Part shown: piece by piece, positions 17,170 to 25,461 of the stretch
How the letters are laid out: each line of letters starts with the position of its first letter
Numbering within the stretch: the stretch's first letter is position 1
Origin: UTCHB3 sp964625575
Lineage (GTDB): Bacteria; Bacteroidota; Ignavibacteria; Ignavibacteriales; Ignavibacteriaceae
DNA: 64,000 nt
Direction of reading: 5' to 3'
NCBI GenBank assembly: GCA_964625575.1
Contig: CAZVBQ010000010.1
Span: forward strand, 31,344 to 95,343
Notes under the pieces: generated by a model
What the model was told of the DNA's origin: nothing
What the model saw: the letters and a program-made list of their open reading frames with translations, nothing else
Database searches by the model: none
Program-made: the position numbers and the translations under genes

Positions 17170-18167
17170 TGGCAAAGCCCGACAAAATACTAGTCATCAG
17201 AACTGACAGGATTGGAGATGTGGTTTTAACCCTCCCGGTGGCAGAGGTTCTGAAAAAAGAGGGAAATAGCAAGATTTGGTTCATGGGGCGTGGCTACACT
17301 TCGCCATTGATAAAAGCATCGGTTTTCGTGGACGGTTTTATTGACAGGGATGAGCTTGACACCGGAAGCCTTATAGCCGCGGTTAAAAAACTGAAGGAAT
17401 TCAGGTTCGACAGGGTTTTTGTTGTGTCACCCGACTTCAGAATGGCGCTGATCTGCCGGCTCGCGAACATAAAAACCAGAACAGGCACGGGTTACAGATG
17501 GTACTCGTTCCTTTTTAACAACAAAATATATGAACACCGGAAAACCGCGGAAAGAAACGAACTTGAGTATAACTTAAGGATGATCCCCTGGGACGGTGAG
17601 TATTCGTACAGCCCCGAAACTTTGAAGGGTATCCCGCGCTTTAAGAGGTTCACGCCTGACAAAACGAAGCTCGTGACCATTATTCATCCGGGAAGCGGCG
17701 GAAGTGCCGCTGATCTTCCGGTGAAACGGTTCAGAGAGATCACCGAATTACTGGCAGGGGACGGAAGATTCGAGCTTTACATCACAGGTTCCGGTTCAGA
17801 GCTGGGGAAGTGTCTGGAAGTTAAAGGGGAGAGCGGGGCAACGGTTCTCGCGGGTGAACTCACTCTCGTAGAGCTTGCAGGGTTGATAAAAGAGAGCGAT
17901 TTATTCATTTCAAATTCAACGGGACCCTTGCATATTGCAGCGGCGGCGGGGTGTTTTACAGTGGGTTTTTATCCGAAAGTTACAAGTTGTTCGGCAGAAA
18001 GATGGGGTCCCTTCACCAAAAGGAAGCTTATCTTTAAGCCGGAAACGGATTGTACCAACTGCAACTTGAAACAATGTGCCCGTTTGGATTGTATGAACAG
18101 TATAAGCGGCGAAAAAGTTGTAGCCGCGATAAAAGAGAAGTTCAGTGAAATTAAAGATTGGAACTAA
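17169..18167 (+). CDS. Glycosyltransferase family 9 (heptosyltransferase-like)
   Basis: 332 residues. N-terminal ILVIRTDRIGDVVLTLPVAEVLK is the GT9 start, and the nucleotide-sugar site motif DLFISNSTGPLHIAAAAG is near residue 240. GT9 enzymes transfer heptose or related sugars onto LPS inner core in the cytoplasm. A C-terminal four-cysteine set (CTNCNLKQCARLDC) is typical of Bacteroidota members. The ATG shares its A with the upstream stop. Neighbouring lptE supports an LPS role; the donor sugar is not determinable. Confidence 0.88.
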   Translation: MAKPDKILVIRTDRIGDVVLTLPVAEVLKKEGNSKIWFMGRGYTSPLIKASVFVDGFIDRDELDTGSLIAAVKKLKEFRFDRVFVVSPDFRMALICRLANIKTRTGTGYRWYSFLFNNKIYEHRKTAERNELEYNLRMIPWDGEYSYSPETLKGIPRFKRFTPDKTKLVTIIHPGSGGSAADLPVKRFREITELLAGDGRFELYITGSGSELGKCLEVKGESGATVLAGELTLVELAGLIKESDLFISNSTGPLHIAAAAGCFTVGFYPKVTSCSAERWGPFTKRKLIFKPETDCTNCNLKQCARLDCMNSISGEKVVAAIKEKFSEIKDWN

Positions 18168-18169
18168 TT

Positions 18170-18964
18170 ATGAAAAGAGCGATCTATAGTCTGGTACTGG
18201 CGGGGATGGTTATGCTGACCGGTGGATTTATGTCGCAGAACGATGTTTACGATAATTTCCCAAAGGTGGCTAACAAAGCCTTCAAACAAGGTGAGAAGCT
18301 CACTTTCAACGTTAACTACGGATTTGTAACGGCAGGTATCGCTACAATGCAGATACCAAAAATAAAAAAAGTTGCCGGCAGGGATACATATAATGTACTA
18401 TTTGAAGTGAATTCTGTTCCTTCATTCGACCCCGTTTTCAAGGTTCGCGACCGGTATGAGTCATACCTTGATGTGGATGGGCTCTTCCCGTGGAGGTTTG
18501 AACAGCACATTAAAGAAGGAAGTTTCACCAAAGACTATTCGGCATTCTTTGATCACAGAACCGGCAAGGCAAAAACCTCGGATGGCGACTTCACAATGCC
18601 GAAGTACACGCACGATATAATCTCGGCTTTTTACTATTGCCGTACCATCGATTTCTCCAAATCGAAAAAAGGTGACATAGTAAAACTTAAAAACTTTTAC
18701 GAAGGCAAGGTAAATCAGCTTGACGTGGTGTTCAGAGGTCGCGAGCGCGTAAGTGTTGCCGCGGGCAGATTCGACTGTATAATTCTTGAGCCGCTTGTTA
18801 AAAAAGGTGGACTCTTCAAGAGTGAAGGAAGCATCTATGTCTGGCTAACCGATGACGAAGTGAAGATGCCCGTAAAAGTGAAGACCAAAGTTGTGATTGG
18901 CTCAATTGAAGCCGAGTTAACCAAATATGAAGGCTTGGCAGGAAAGCTGACAGCAAAAAGGTAG
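18170..18964 (+). CDS. DUF3108 exported protein
   Basis: 264 residues from the ATG at 18170, which follows GGAACTAATT; a further ATG lies 12 bases upstream but the signal peptide MKRAIYSLVLAGMVML argues for 18170. The mature part begins AFKQGEKLTFNVNYGFVTAGIATM and contains SVPSFDPVFKVRDRYESYLD, the DUF3108 pattern. DUF3108 proteins are periplasmic with a lipocalin-like beta barrel and no firmly known function; proximity to LPS genes suggests an envelope role. Confidence 0.85.
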   Translation: MKRAIYSLVLAGMVMLTGGFMSQNDVYDNFPKVANKAFKQGEKLTFNVNYGFVTAGIATMQIPKIKKVAGRDTYNVLFEVNSVPSFDPVFKVRDRYESYLDVDGLFPWRFEQHIKEGSFTKDYSAFFDHRTGKAKTSDGDFTMPKYTHDIISAFYYCRTIDFSKSKKGDIVKLKNFYEGKVNQLDVVFRGRERVSVAAGRFDCIILEPLVKKGGLFKSEGSIYVWLTDDEVKMPVKVKTKVVIGSIEAELTKYEGLAGKLTAKR

Positions 18965-18969
18965 CGATT

Positions 18970-19341
18970 ATGTTTGAATGCCCCGAATGCGGGTCAATTT
19001 TTGAGAACGGGGTGCCAATATGCCCCGAGTGCGGAGCCACGGTTGACAATCCAGCCGACGGCTCCGTCGGCTTTTATAATGATGACTTCCTGTTCATTTA
19101 TGCCTGTTATGATCTCTACGAAGCTGAGATGCTTAAAGCAAATCTTGAAAGTGGCGGCATAGAAACCTGGATCGTAAACAAGAAAGACAGCAGCTATCCG
19201 GGACTCGGAAACATGTCGGCAATTCAGCTCTACGTGCGGGTTGAGGACAGCGAATCCGCGTTTGAGTTCCTGAAAAGTTACGAAGAGAAGAAAAAGATTC
19301 CACCGTCCGGTACGGATGAGAGTGAAGAGACATTCAATTAA
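18970..19341 (+). CDS. Zinc-ribbon plus DUF2007 protein
   Basis: 123 residues. Residues 2-24 form a zinc ribbon with two CxxC knuckles (CPECGS and CPECGA). A short linker leads to a DUF2007-like domain (ACYDLYEAEMLKANLESGGIETWIVN, then IQLYVRVEDSESAFEFLKSY), a family often called putative signal-transducing protein. The linker coincides with a perfect DNA palindrome followed by TTTT (see 19054-19075). Cytoplasmic. Function unknown. Confidence 0.8.
   Translation: MFECPECGSIFENGVPICPECGATVDNPADGSVGFYNDDFLFIYACYDLYEAEMLKANLESGGIETWIVNKKDSSYPGLGNMSAIQLYVRVEDSESAFEFLKSYEEKKKIPPSGTDESEETFN
19054..19075 (+). terminator. Terminator-like hairpin inside the zinc-ribbon/DUF2007 gene
   Basis: GCCGACG (19054-19060), loop GCTC, CGTCGGC (19065-19071), then TTTTATAAT. 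It has a seven-pair GC-rich stem, tetraloop and U-run, and lies in frame within the linker of the protein. It may be only a codon coincidence; activity is not established. Confidence 0.35.
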
Positions 19342-19359
19342 AAGATCAGAAGAGAGAAC

Positions 19360-20178
19360 ATGAAGTTTAGCGGACTCGCTTCCCGCGTTTTGGTAGCGCT
19401 CACACTCGGTCCACTTGTGCTTTTGGCGGCATATTTCGGCGGATACTGGTTCCTTGGTTTTGTGGCTTTGATCGCTCTCGCGTCTTATTGGGAGTTCAGT
19501 CAGATGGCGTTAAAGAAGGAGGCTCACTCGTCAATGGGGTGGGGAATGGCAGTTCTTCTGTTTTTTATCGTGAATTTGAAATTTGGCTGGATGGGACAGA
19601 TCGAGTCAATTTATATCTCAATTCTTGTGATAATGTTCCGGGAACTATTCAAAAACAAAGGATCGGCGATCCTGAATCTTGGAGCGAGCATCACCGGTGT
19701 CTTTTACATCGGGATCTGCGCGAGCAGCCTTGTTCTGATCAGGGAATTTGATAAATTTCCGGAGGAGAAAGCGGGGCTGTTTATTATTGGCTACATCGTT
19801 TCGATCTGGCTCAGCGACACTTCCGCCTACTTCGGCGGGGTGAGCTTCGGCAAGCACCGTCTTCTCGAACGCGTAAGCCCCAAGAAGAGTTGGGAAGGAT
19901 TTTATTTTGGAATGGCGGGCGCGGTAGGAAGTTTTTTCCTTTTCAGGGAGCTGTTTCTCGGGTTTTTAACCGCCTTTGACGCGTTGATCCTTGGTTTGAT
20001 CGTTGGAATTGTCGGACCTCTTGGTGATCTTGTTGAGTCATTGCTAAAACGGGACGCGGGTACAAAGGATTCATCAAACCTGCTCGCGGGTCATGGTGGT
20101 TTCTTTGACCGGTTCGACTCAGTCATCGCCTCTGCTCCCGTGGTATATATCTATTTGAAGAATTTTATAAAGTTTTAG
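19360..20178 (+). CDS. cdsA: Phosphatidate cytidylyltransferase
   Basis: 272 residues with about eight membrane segments. The CdsA signature is complete near the C-terminus: SLLKRDAGTKDSSNLLAG then HGGFFDRFDS. The enzyme makes CDP-diacylglycerol from CTP and phosphatidic acid for phospholipid synthesis at the inner membrane. The next gene starts three bases after its stop. Confidence 0.94.
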   Translation: MKFSGLASRVLVALTLGPLVLLAAYFGGYWFLGFVALIALASYWEFSQMALKKEAHSSMGWGMAVLLFFIVNLKFGWMGQIESIYISILVIMFRELFKNKGSAILNLGASITGVFYIGICASSLVLIREFDKFPEEKAGLFIIGYIVSIWLSDTSAYFGGVSFGKHRLLERVSPKKSWEGFYFGMAGAVGSFFLFRELFLGFLTAFDALILGLIVGIVGPLGDLVESLLKRDAGTKDSSNLLAGHGGFFDRFDSVIASAPVVYIYLKNFIKF

Positions 20179-20181
20179 GAA

Positions 20182-21474
20182 ATGGCGAAAAAAGTAGGCG
20201 TTATAACATTAGGTTGTTCGAAGAACACAGTTGACTCTGAAAGGTTGATGAATCAGCTTTTATTGAATGGGTACGAACTTACGGAGAACGCGGAAGAAGC
20301 TGATACAGTTATCCTCAATACCTGCGGATTCATCGAAGCCGCGAAGCAGGAATCGATCGAAGAGATACTCAAAGCTGTAAAGCTCAAAAATGAAGGCGTT
20401 ATTGAAAATGTGATAGTTGCCGGTTGCCTTTCCGAGAGATACATGGACGACCTGAAAACCGAAATACCCGAAGTTGACCATTTCTATGGGACTGAGAAGT
20501 ATGAGGAGATTATTGAGGACATGGGCGGACACCTGAGAACCGAGCTTCTGGGTGAAAGGCATCTGGCAGAAGACCACCACTTCGCTTATCTGAAAATATC
20601 CGAGGGGTGCGATCATCCATGCTCCTTCTGCTCAATCCCGCTTATGAGGGGACTTCACAAGTCGAAGCCGATGGAAGAGCTGATGGCTGAGGCTGAATTC
20701 CTGGCGAAAAACGGCGTGAAGGAGCTGATAATTATCGGTCAGGATACCACTGATTATGGTAAAGATCTCTACGGTAAAAGGAATATCTCTGAGCTCATAA
20801 GAAATCTGAGCGGGATCAAAGGGATCGAGTGGATCAGACTCATGTATGCCTACCCCTCCCATTTCCCTGACGACCTGATTGAGGAATTGGCAGAGAATCC
20901 CAAAATGATAAAGTACCTCGATATTCCACTGCAGCACATCAGTGATCCGGTGCTCAAATCGATGAGAAGGGGAATCACTAAAAGGGCCACTCTTGAACTG
21001 CTTGACAAGCTCCGGAAGCGCATACCCGGTCTGACAGTCAGAACCACGCTTATAACCGGGTACCCCGCAGAAACTGAAGAGCATTTCAATGAACTGCTCG
21101 ATTTTGTGAAGGAATTTAAATTTGACCGCCTTGGGGTATTTACTTTTTCTGTGGAAGAAAACACCACAAGTTTTATTTTAGGGGACCCGGTAGCCGCAAA
21201 AGACAAAAACCGGCGAAAAAGAAGAATAATGGAAGCCCAGAAGAAGATTTCGAAGAAAAAGAACGAAAGTCTGGTGGGTTCCGTTCAGAAAGTGATAATC
21301 GACTCGATCGAAGGAGATTATTACATTGGCCGCACCACAATGGATGCTCCCGAGGTTGATGGCGAAGTGATCATCGACAAAGAGAAGAAGAAATTGAAAC
21401 CCGGTGATATAATAGATGTTACGATTTATGACTCAGCCGAATACGATCTGTTCGGTAAAATTGGAAGAGACTAA
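20182..21474 (+). CDS. rimO: RimO, ribosomal protein S12 methylthiotransferase
   Basis: 430 residues. N-terminal cysteines in TLGCSKNTVDSE, NTCGFIEAAKQ and AGCLSERY bind the auxiliary cluster; radical-SAM motif GCDHPCSFCSIPLMRG near residue 140; a TRAM domain at the C-terminus. GCSKNTVDSE and FIEAAK are RimO-type and separate it from MiaB at 12157. It methylthiolates an Asp of ribosomal protein S12. AGGAA precedes the ATG. Coupled to cdsA upstream and the GWxTD gene downstream. Confidence 0.94.
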   Translation: MAKKVGVITLGCSKNTVDSERLMNQLLLNGYELTENAEEADTVILNTCGFIEAAKQESIEEILKAVKLKNEGVIENVIVAGCLSERYMDDLKTEIPEVDHFYGTEKYEEIIEDMGGHLRTELLGERHLAEDHHFAYLKISEGCDHPCSFCSIPLMRGLHKSKPMEELMAEAEFLAKNGVKELIIIGQDTTDYGKDLYGKRNISELIRNLSGIKGIEWIRLMYAYPSHFPDDLIEELAENPKMIKYLDIPLQHISDPVLKSMRRGITKRATLELLDKLRKRIPGLTVRTTLITGYPAETEEHFNELLDFVKEFKFDRLGVFTFSVEENTTSFILGDPVAAKDKNRRKRRIMEAQKKISKKKNESLVGSVQKVIIDSIEGDYYIGRTTMDAPEVDGEVIIDKEKKKLKPGDIIDVTIYDSAEYDLFGKIGRD

Positions 21475-21475
21475 A

Positions 21476-22750
21476 ATGAAAAGACCACTTGTATTTTTGG
21501 TGTTTTTACTCGCTTCTGTGACTTTCGCGCAAAATGACGGGAATAAACCACAGGATGGCGGAAGAGAGCCTGTTTTCTTTTTCGATATTTACAATTTTTA
21601 CTCCGGCGACACGAGCCAAACCAGGGTTGATTTCTTCCTTCAGGTACCTTTCGACAAGCTCAGCTTTATTAAAGCCGGTGAAAAATTCAGGGCCGAGTAT
21701 GCCGTCTCGATCACCGTTAAGGATGAGAACAAAATAAACCTTGTAACAGAGAAGCAATGGACTGAAAAGATCGAGCTGATCGATTTTCAGAAAACAAATT
21801 CAAAAAGCGATTACAATCTCTCGGCACGTTCGTTCAAGGTTCCTCCCGGAAAATATAATTTTGTGATAATAGTCGAAGACCTCGATTCACGGAAGGAATA
21901 CAGGGCTGAGGTTGACTTTCAGGCCCGCACATTCACTCAGGAACTTGCCATCAGCGATATTATGATGATCTCGGGAAAGACCACAAGCGAGTCGGGCACC
22001 ACAAAGATAATTCCGAATCTCTCCAGAAATGTTGCCACTCAGAAAGACGGGATTCCGGTTTTCTATGAAATTTTTTCATCGAGTGACAGGGATCTTGAAG
22101 TTACTTACACCATTCTTGGTACAAATGGTGATGCCCTCTTAACTGAGAAGAAAACGGAAAAAATAAAAGCCGGAAACAACCAGATATTTTACACCTTCAA
22201 TTTTAAAGACGCGGGTATGGGTGAGTATAAAATGGTGATAAGTGCCCCTTTTGTTGATGGCAGCACCATCATCGGGAGTACAAAAACCTTTTATTCAAAA
22301 TGGATGGGCATGCCAGCCACACTGAAAGACCTTGAGAAAGCCACCGATCAAATGATCTACATCGCGGGACCCGCGGAGATCGATTATATCCATGACGGGA
22401 AGGATTTCACGGAAAAACTCCAGAGGTTCATGGCATTCTGGGATAAAAAAGACCCCACGGTTGGCACTCCCGAAAATGAAGTTTTTAACGAGTATTACAG
22501 ACGCATTGAGTTTGCCAACAAAAACTTCAAACAGATGCTTGAAGGGTGGCGGAGTGACATGGGCATGGTTTATATAACATTGGGCACCCCAAACAATATA
22601 GAGAGGCACCCGTTTGAGTATGACAGCAAGCCATATGAAATATGGGACTATTACGATATTAACAGGCGATTCGTGTTTGTTGATCAGACCGGATTTGGTG
22701 ACTATCGCCTCATCACGCCGTTTTTCGGTGAATACAGATACAGATATTAG
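21476..22750 (+). CDS. GWxTD-domain exported protein
   Basis: 424 residues from the ATG at 21476, one base after rimO; a signal peptide ends near VTFAQ. The C-terminal ~130 residues carry a GWxTD-type domain: a segment near GWRSDMGMVYITLGTPNNIERHP followed by YEIWDYYDINRRFVFVD and ending FFGEYRYRY. GWxTD proteins occur in Ignavibacteria, Chlorobi and Acidobacteria-like lineages; function unknown. The middle region looks like beta-sandwich strands. Here the motif reads GWRSDMG rather than GWxTD, a conservative change. Confidence 0.82.
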   Translation: MKRPLVFLVFLLASVTFAQNDGNKPQDGGREPVFFFDIYNFYSGDTSQTRVDFFLQVPFDKLSFIKAGEKFRAEYAVSITVKDENKINLVTEKQWTEKIELIDFQKTNSKSDYNLSARSFKVPPGKYNFVIIVEDLDSRKEYRAEVDFQARTFTQELAISDIMMISGKTTSESGTTKIIPNLSRNVATQKDGIPVFYEIFSSSDRDLEVTYTILGTNGDALLTEKKTEKIKAGNNQIFYTFNFKDAGMGEYKMVISAPFVDGSTIIGSTKTFYSKWMGMPATLKDLEKATDQMIYIAGPAEIDYIHDGKDFTEKLQRFMAFWDKKDPTVGTPENEVFNEYYRRIEFANKNFKQMLEGWRSDMGMVYITLGTPNNIERHPFEYDSKPYEIWDYYDINRRFVFVDQTGFGDYRLITPFFGEYRYRY

Positions 22751-22759
22751 GAGTTACGA

Positions 22760-23722
22760 TTGATCCTTACGGTAACATTAAACCCGATAATCGAGCACAG
22801 GCTGCATCTCAAAAAAGTTGTTCATGGTGAAGCAAACAGAAGTGAGAGGCTTGCTTATTACGCGGGTGGCAAGGGTATAAATGTAAGCAGGCAACTTAAC
22901 AGGCTCTCGATCCAGAACCTTGCCTTCACTTTTCTCGGGGGTGATCACGGCAGAAGGTTAAGGGCAGCCCTGACAAATGAAAAGATCAATTTTACTGCAA
23001 TTCCGACCAAGGCGGAAACAAGATTCGGAAGTGTTGTGATTGAAGATGAGACCGGTGTGGTAACCCACTATTTTGGTGAGGCACCTTCAATTTCCGAGGC
23101 GGAAGCTGCTGAGTTCAAAACGAAGCTTGAAAAAATGATGCAAAACTGCGAATACGTGGTTTTCTCAGGGAGCAGCCCATCTCCGGCATGTGACGATATT
23201 TTTGCGTACGGACTCGATCTCGCGTCGAAATATGACAAAACATCGATCCTTGATACTTATGGCAGAGCGCTTGAATTGGCGATCACTCACGAACCAACCG
23301 TGCTTCATCTGAACAGGAAAGAAGCCGCGGCATGGCTGGGCAAACCGGTTGCCAACGAAGAGGATATAATCCCGGCCCTGAACAGATTCCGGGAACTCGG
23401 GGTTAAAATATCGGTAATAACCGATGGCGATGCGCCTGTGTATGTGAATCATTTCGGGTTCATTTATAAGGTGATACCTCCCAAGGTCAGCAAAATTGAT
23501 GAAACCGGAAGTGGTGATGCTTTTGTCGCGGGTCTGGTTTATGGTTTGTACCGCGACGAGATACTGACTGACACACTTAAATACGCCACCGCGTGTGGGG
23601 CTGCCAATGCAGCAATGACTGAAGTATGCGAAGTCAGTCTTGAAAAAGCGGGCGAGTATTTCAACCTTGTTGAAGTGGAAACAGTAGGGAAAAAACTGAA
23701 CCTGATGAATGAAATGGTTTAG
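22760..23722 (+). CDS. PfkB-family sugar kinase (1-phosphofructokinase/LacC-like)
   Basis: 320 residues. The N-terminal TVTLNPIIEHRL and the GGKGINVSRQL motif are typical of the 1-phosphofructokinase/tagatose-6-phosphate kinase branch; the C-terminal ATP/anion-hole motif is DETGSGDAFVAG with the catalytic Asp. A TTG start at 22760 follows TAGGAGTTACGA. True FruK usually starts LNPAxD; IIEHR here suggests a related substrate, so the exact sugar phosphate is uncertain. Its 3' end overlaps the BamA-like gene by 14 bases. Confidence 0.82.
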   Translation: MILTVTLNPIIEHRLHLKKVVHGEANRSERLAYYAGGKGINVSRQLNRLSIQNLAFTFLGGDHGRRLRAALTNEKINFTAIPTKAETRFGSVVIEDETGVVTHYFGEAPSISEAEAAEFKTKLEKMMQNCEYVVFSGSSPSPACDDIFAYGLDLASKYDKTSILDTYGRALELAITHEPTVLHLNRKEAAAWLGKPVANEEDIIPALNRFRELGVKISVITDGDAPVYVNHFGFIYKVIPPKVSKIDETGSGDAFVAGLVYGLYRDEILTDTLKYATACGAANAAMTEVCEVSLEKAGEYFNLVEVETVGKKLNLMNEMV

Positions 23723-25457
23723 TCTGCTCTTCCCCCTCTTCACCGTAATTGTGGGAGCGCAGAATATCACTTCCATCGAGTACCCGGGTGGATCACCAAT
23801 TCCAATCAATGAAGCGAATGAGGCACTGGGAGTTAAAACCCCTTTCAAACTTTCGTTATTTATAGCTGATTCAGCTTCCGCGGGGCTCTCAAAGAAATTA
23901 AATTCGCTTGGATATCTTGATCACAGGATAAATCTCAAGGTTTCCCCCACCGATTCCGTCTCAAGTAAACTGATTGTTGACATAGCCCCCGGACCGCGCG
24001 CGATACTTAATTCATTCAATATTACCGGAAGCGGGATCGATTCCCTCCTATCCGGGGTACGCGGTCTCGAATTCCTCACCGGGGTTCAGTATGATGAACG
24101 TGAGATCAGCTCAGCGTGTGATGACATTCTGTCTCATCTCGAGGAAACAGGCTATCCATTCGCGAAAGTTACCATAACTTCAATAAAAACCGGTTATTCT
24201 CAAGATTCCACTACACTCCTAGCCGATGTGACAGCTCAACTTGATCCCAGCAAAAAAGCGGTGATCAGCAGGATAGAAATAACAGGCAACGACGACACTT
24301 CGCCCGACGTGATTCTTAGAGAGATCAACTTAAAAGCCGGTGACATCTACCGGCCTTCCAGGAATCCGCGCATAACAGCGAGATTGAACAAACTACGTTT
24401 TTTTGAACCCGTTCCACCGCCGGGTTTCTACTTCAACGAACGGGATGAGGGGGTTCTGACCATAACCGTGAAAGAAACCAATACTAATAACTTCGACGGA
24501 GTGATTGGATACATCCCTCCCGCGCAAAACGAAGAAACAGGTTACCTGACGGGTCTGGTGAACATCAACATGAGGAATCTTTTCGGAACAGGCAGAAACT
24601 TCAGTTTCAAGTGGCAGCAGTTGAGCCGCAATTCGCAGGAGCTGGATCTGAGTTACACCGAGCCCTGGTTTCTGGGTTTGCCTCTGAGCATTTCTCCGCG
24701 GCTCTACCAGCGGAAGCAGGACACACTCTACGTCGACAGGATAATAGAACTTACGGCGGAGTATTTTGCCGGGGAGAATTTCTCGCTCTCGCTTAATTTC
24801 TCATCGAGATCGGTGATCCCAACCCTGTTTGAAAGGCCCGTTTTTACGGTTTTTAATTCAACCATCACAACGGGTGGAATAGGTTTAAGATATGATACCC
24901 GCGATGACCCCATCTCACCGACGGGTGGAATTAACTTTTTTTCATATTTTTCAATATCCAATAAAAAGATAAACGGGCCACAGGAGTTTATCAGACCCGG
25001 GCAGTTACTACAGGTAAATCTGAGGAAGATCACGTTTGACCTTGACTTCTTTTATGAGATATTCAACCGTAACATTGCCGCGCTTGGGGTGAGTGTCAGG
25101 GAGATACAGGGTGACCTGCTTGAAGATTCCGATCTCTTCAGGCTTGGAGGCAATTCAACCCTGCGAGGTTACCGTGAAGAGCAGTTCAGGGGGAACAGAG
25201 TTGCATGGACGAACCTTGAATACCGGTTTTTACTTTCGAAAAGATCTTATTTATTCGGGTTTTTCGATACAGGTTATTATTTGTTGACCGGAGATGAGAG
25301 CAGGGGGATCACGGAAACATCAGCGGTAAAAAACGGATATGGTTTCGGCATGAGTTTTGAAACCGGCATCGGTCTTTTGAGCGTCAGTTACGCGCTTGCA
25401 GCCGGTGAAGGATTCAGTGACGGTAAAATTCATTTTGGCATTATAAATCAATTTTGA
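23709..25457 (+). CDS. BamA/TamA-like outer-membrane protein (POTRA plus D15 barrel)
   Basis: 582 residues. Signal peptide ending VGAQ; about two to three POTRA-like domains to residue ~250 (ISRIEITGNDDTSPDVILREINLKAGDIY is the clearest); then a barrel with alternating strands and the conserved L6 motif LRGYREEQFRGNR near residue 485, ending in FGIINQF with a terminal Phe for Bam recognition. Shorter than BamA (about 800 residues), so a TamA-like or lineage-specific Omp85 protein. It overlaps the PfkB gene and precedes the acylase-like gene by four bases. Confidence 0.82.
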   Translation: MKWFSLLFPLFTVIVGAQNITSIEYPGGSPIPINEANEALGVKTPFKLSLFIADSASAGLSKKLNSLGYLDHRINLKVSPTDSVSSKLIVDIAPGPRAILNSFNITGSGIDSLLSGVRGLEFLTGVQYDEREISSACDDILSHLEETGYPFAKVTITSIKTGYSQDSTTLLADVTAQLDPSKKAVISRIEITGNDDTSPDVILREINLKAGDIYRPSRNPRITARLNKLRFFEPVPPPGFYFNERDEGVLTITVKETNTNNFDGVIGYIPPAQNEETGYLTGLVNINMRNLFGTGRNFSFKWQQLSRNSQELDLSYTEPWFLGLPLSISPRLYQRKQDTLYVDRIIELTAEYFAGENFSLSLNFSSRSVIPTLFERPVFTVFNSTITTGGIGLRYDTRDDPISPTGGINFFSYFSISNKKINGPQEFIRPGQLLQVNLRKITFDLDFFYEIFNRNIAALGVSVREIQGDLLEDSDLFRLGGNSTLRGYREEQFRGNRVAWTNLEYRFLLSKRSYLFGFFDTGYYLLTGDESRGITETSAVKNGYGFGMSFETGIGLLSVSYALAAGEGFSDGKIHFGIINQF

Positions 25458-25461
25458 GACG

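Noticed and set aside
21416..21475. Upstream in-frame start for the GWxTD protein
   Set aside because: It lies within rimO and would bury the signal peptide that starts at 21476.
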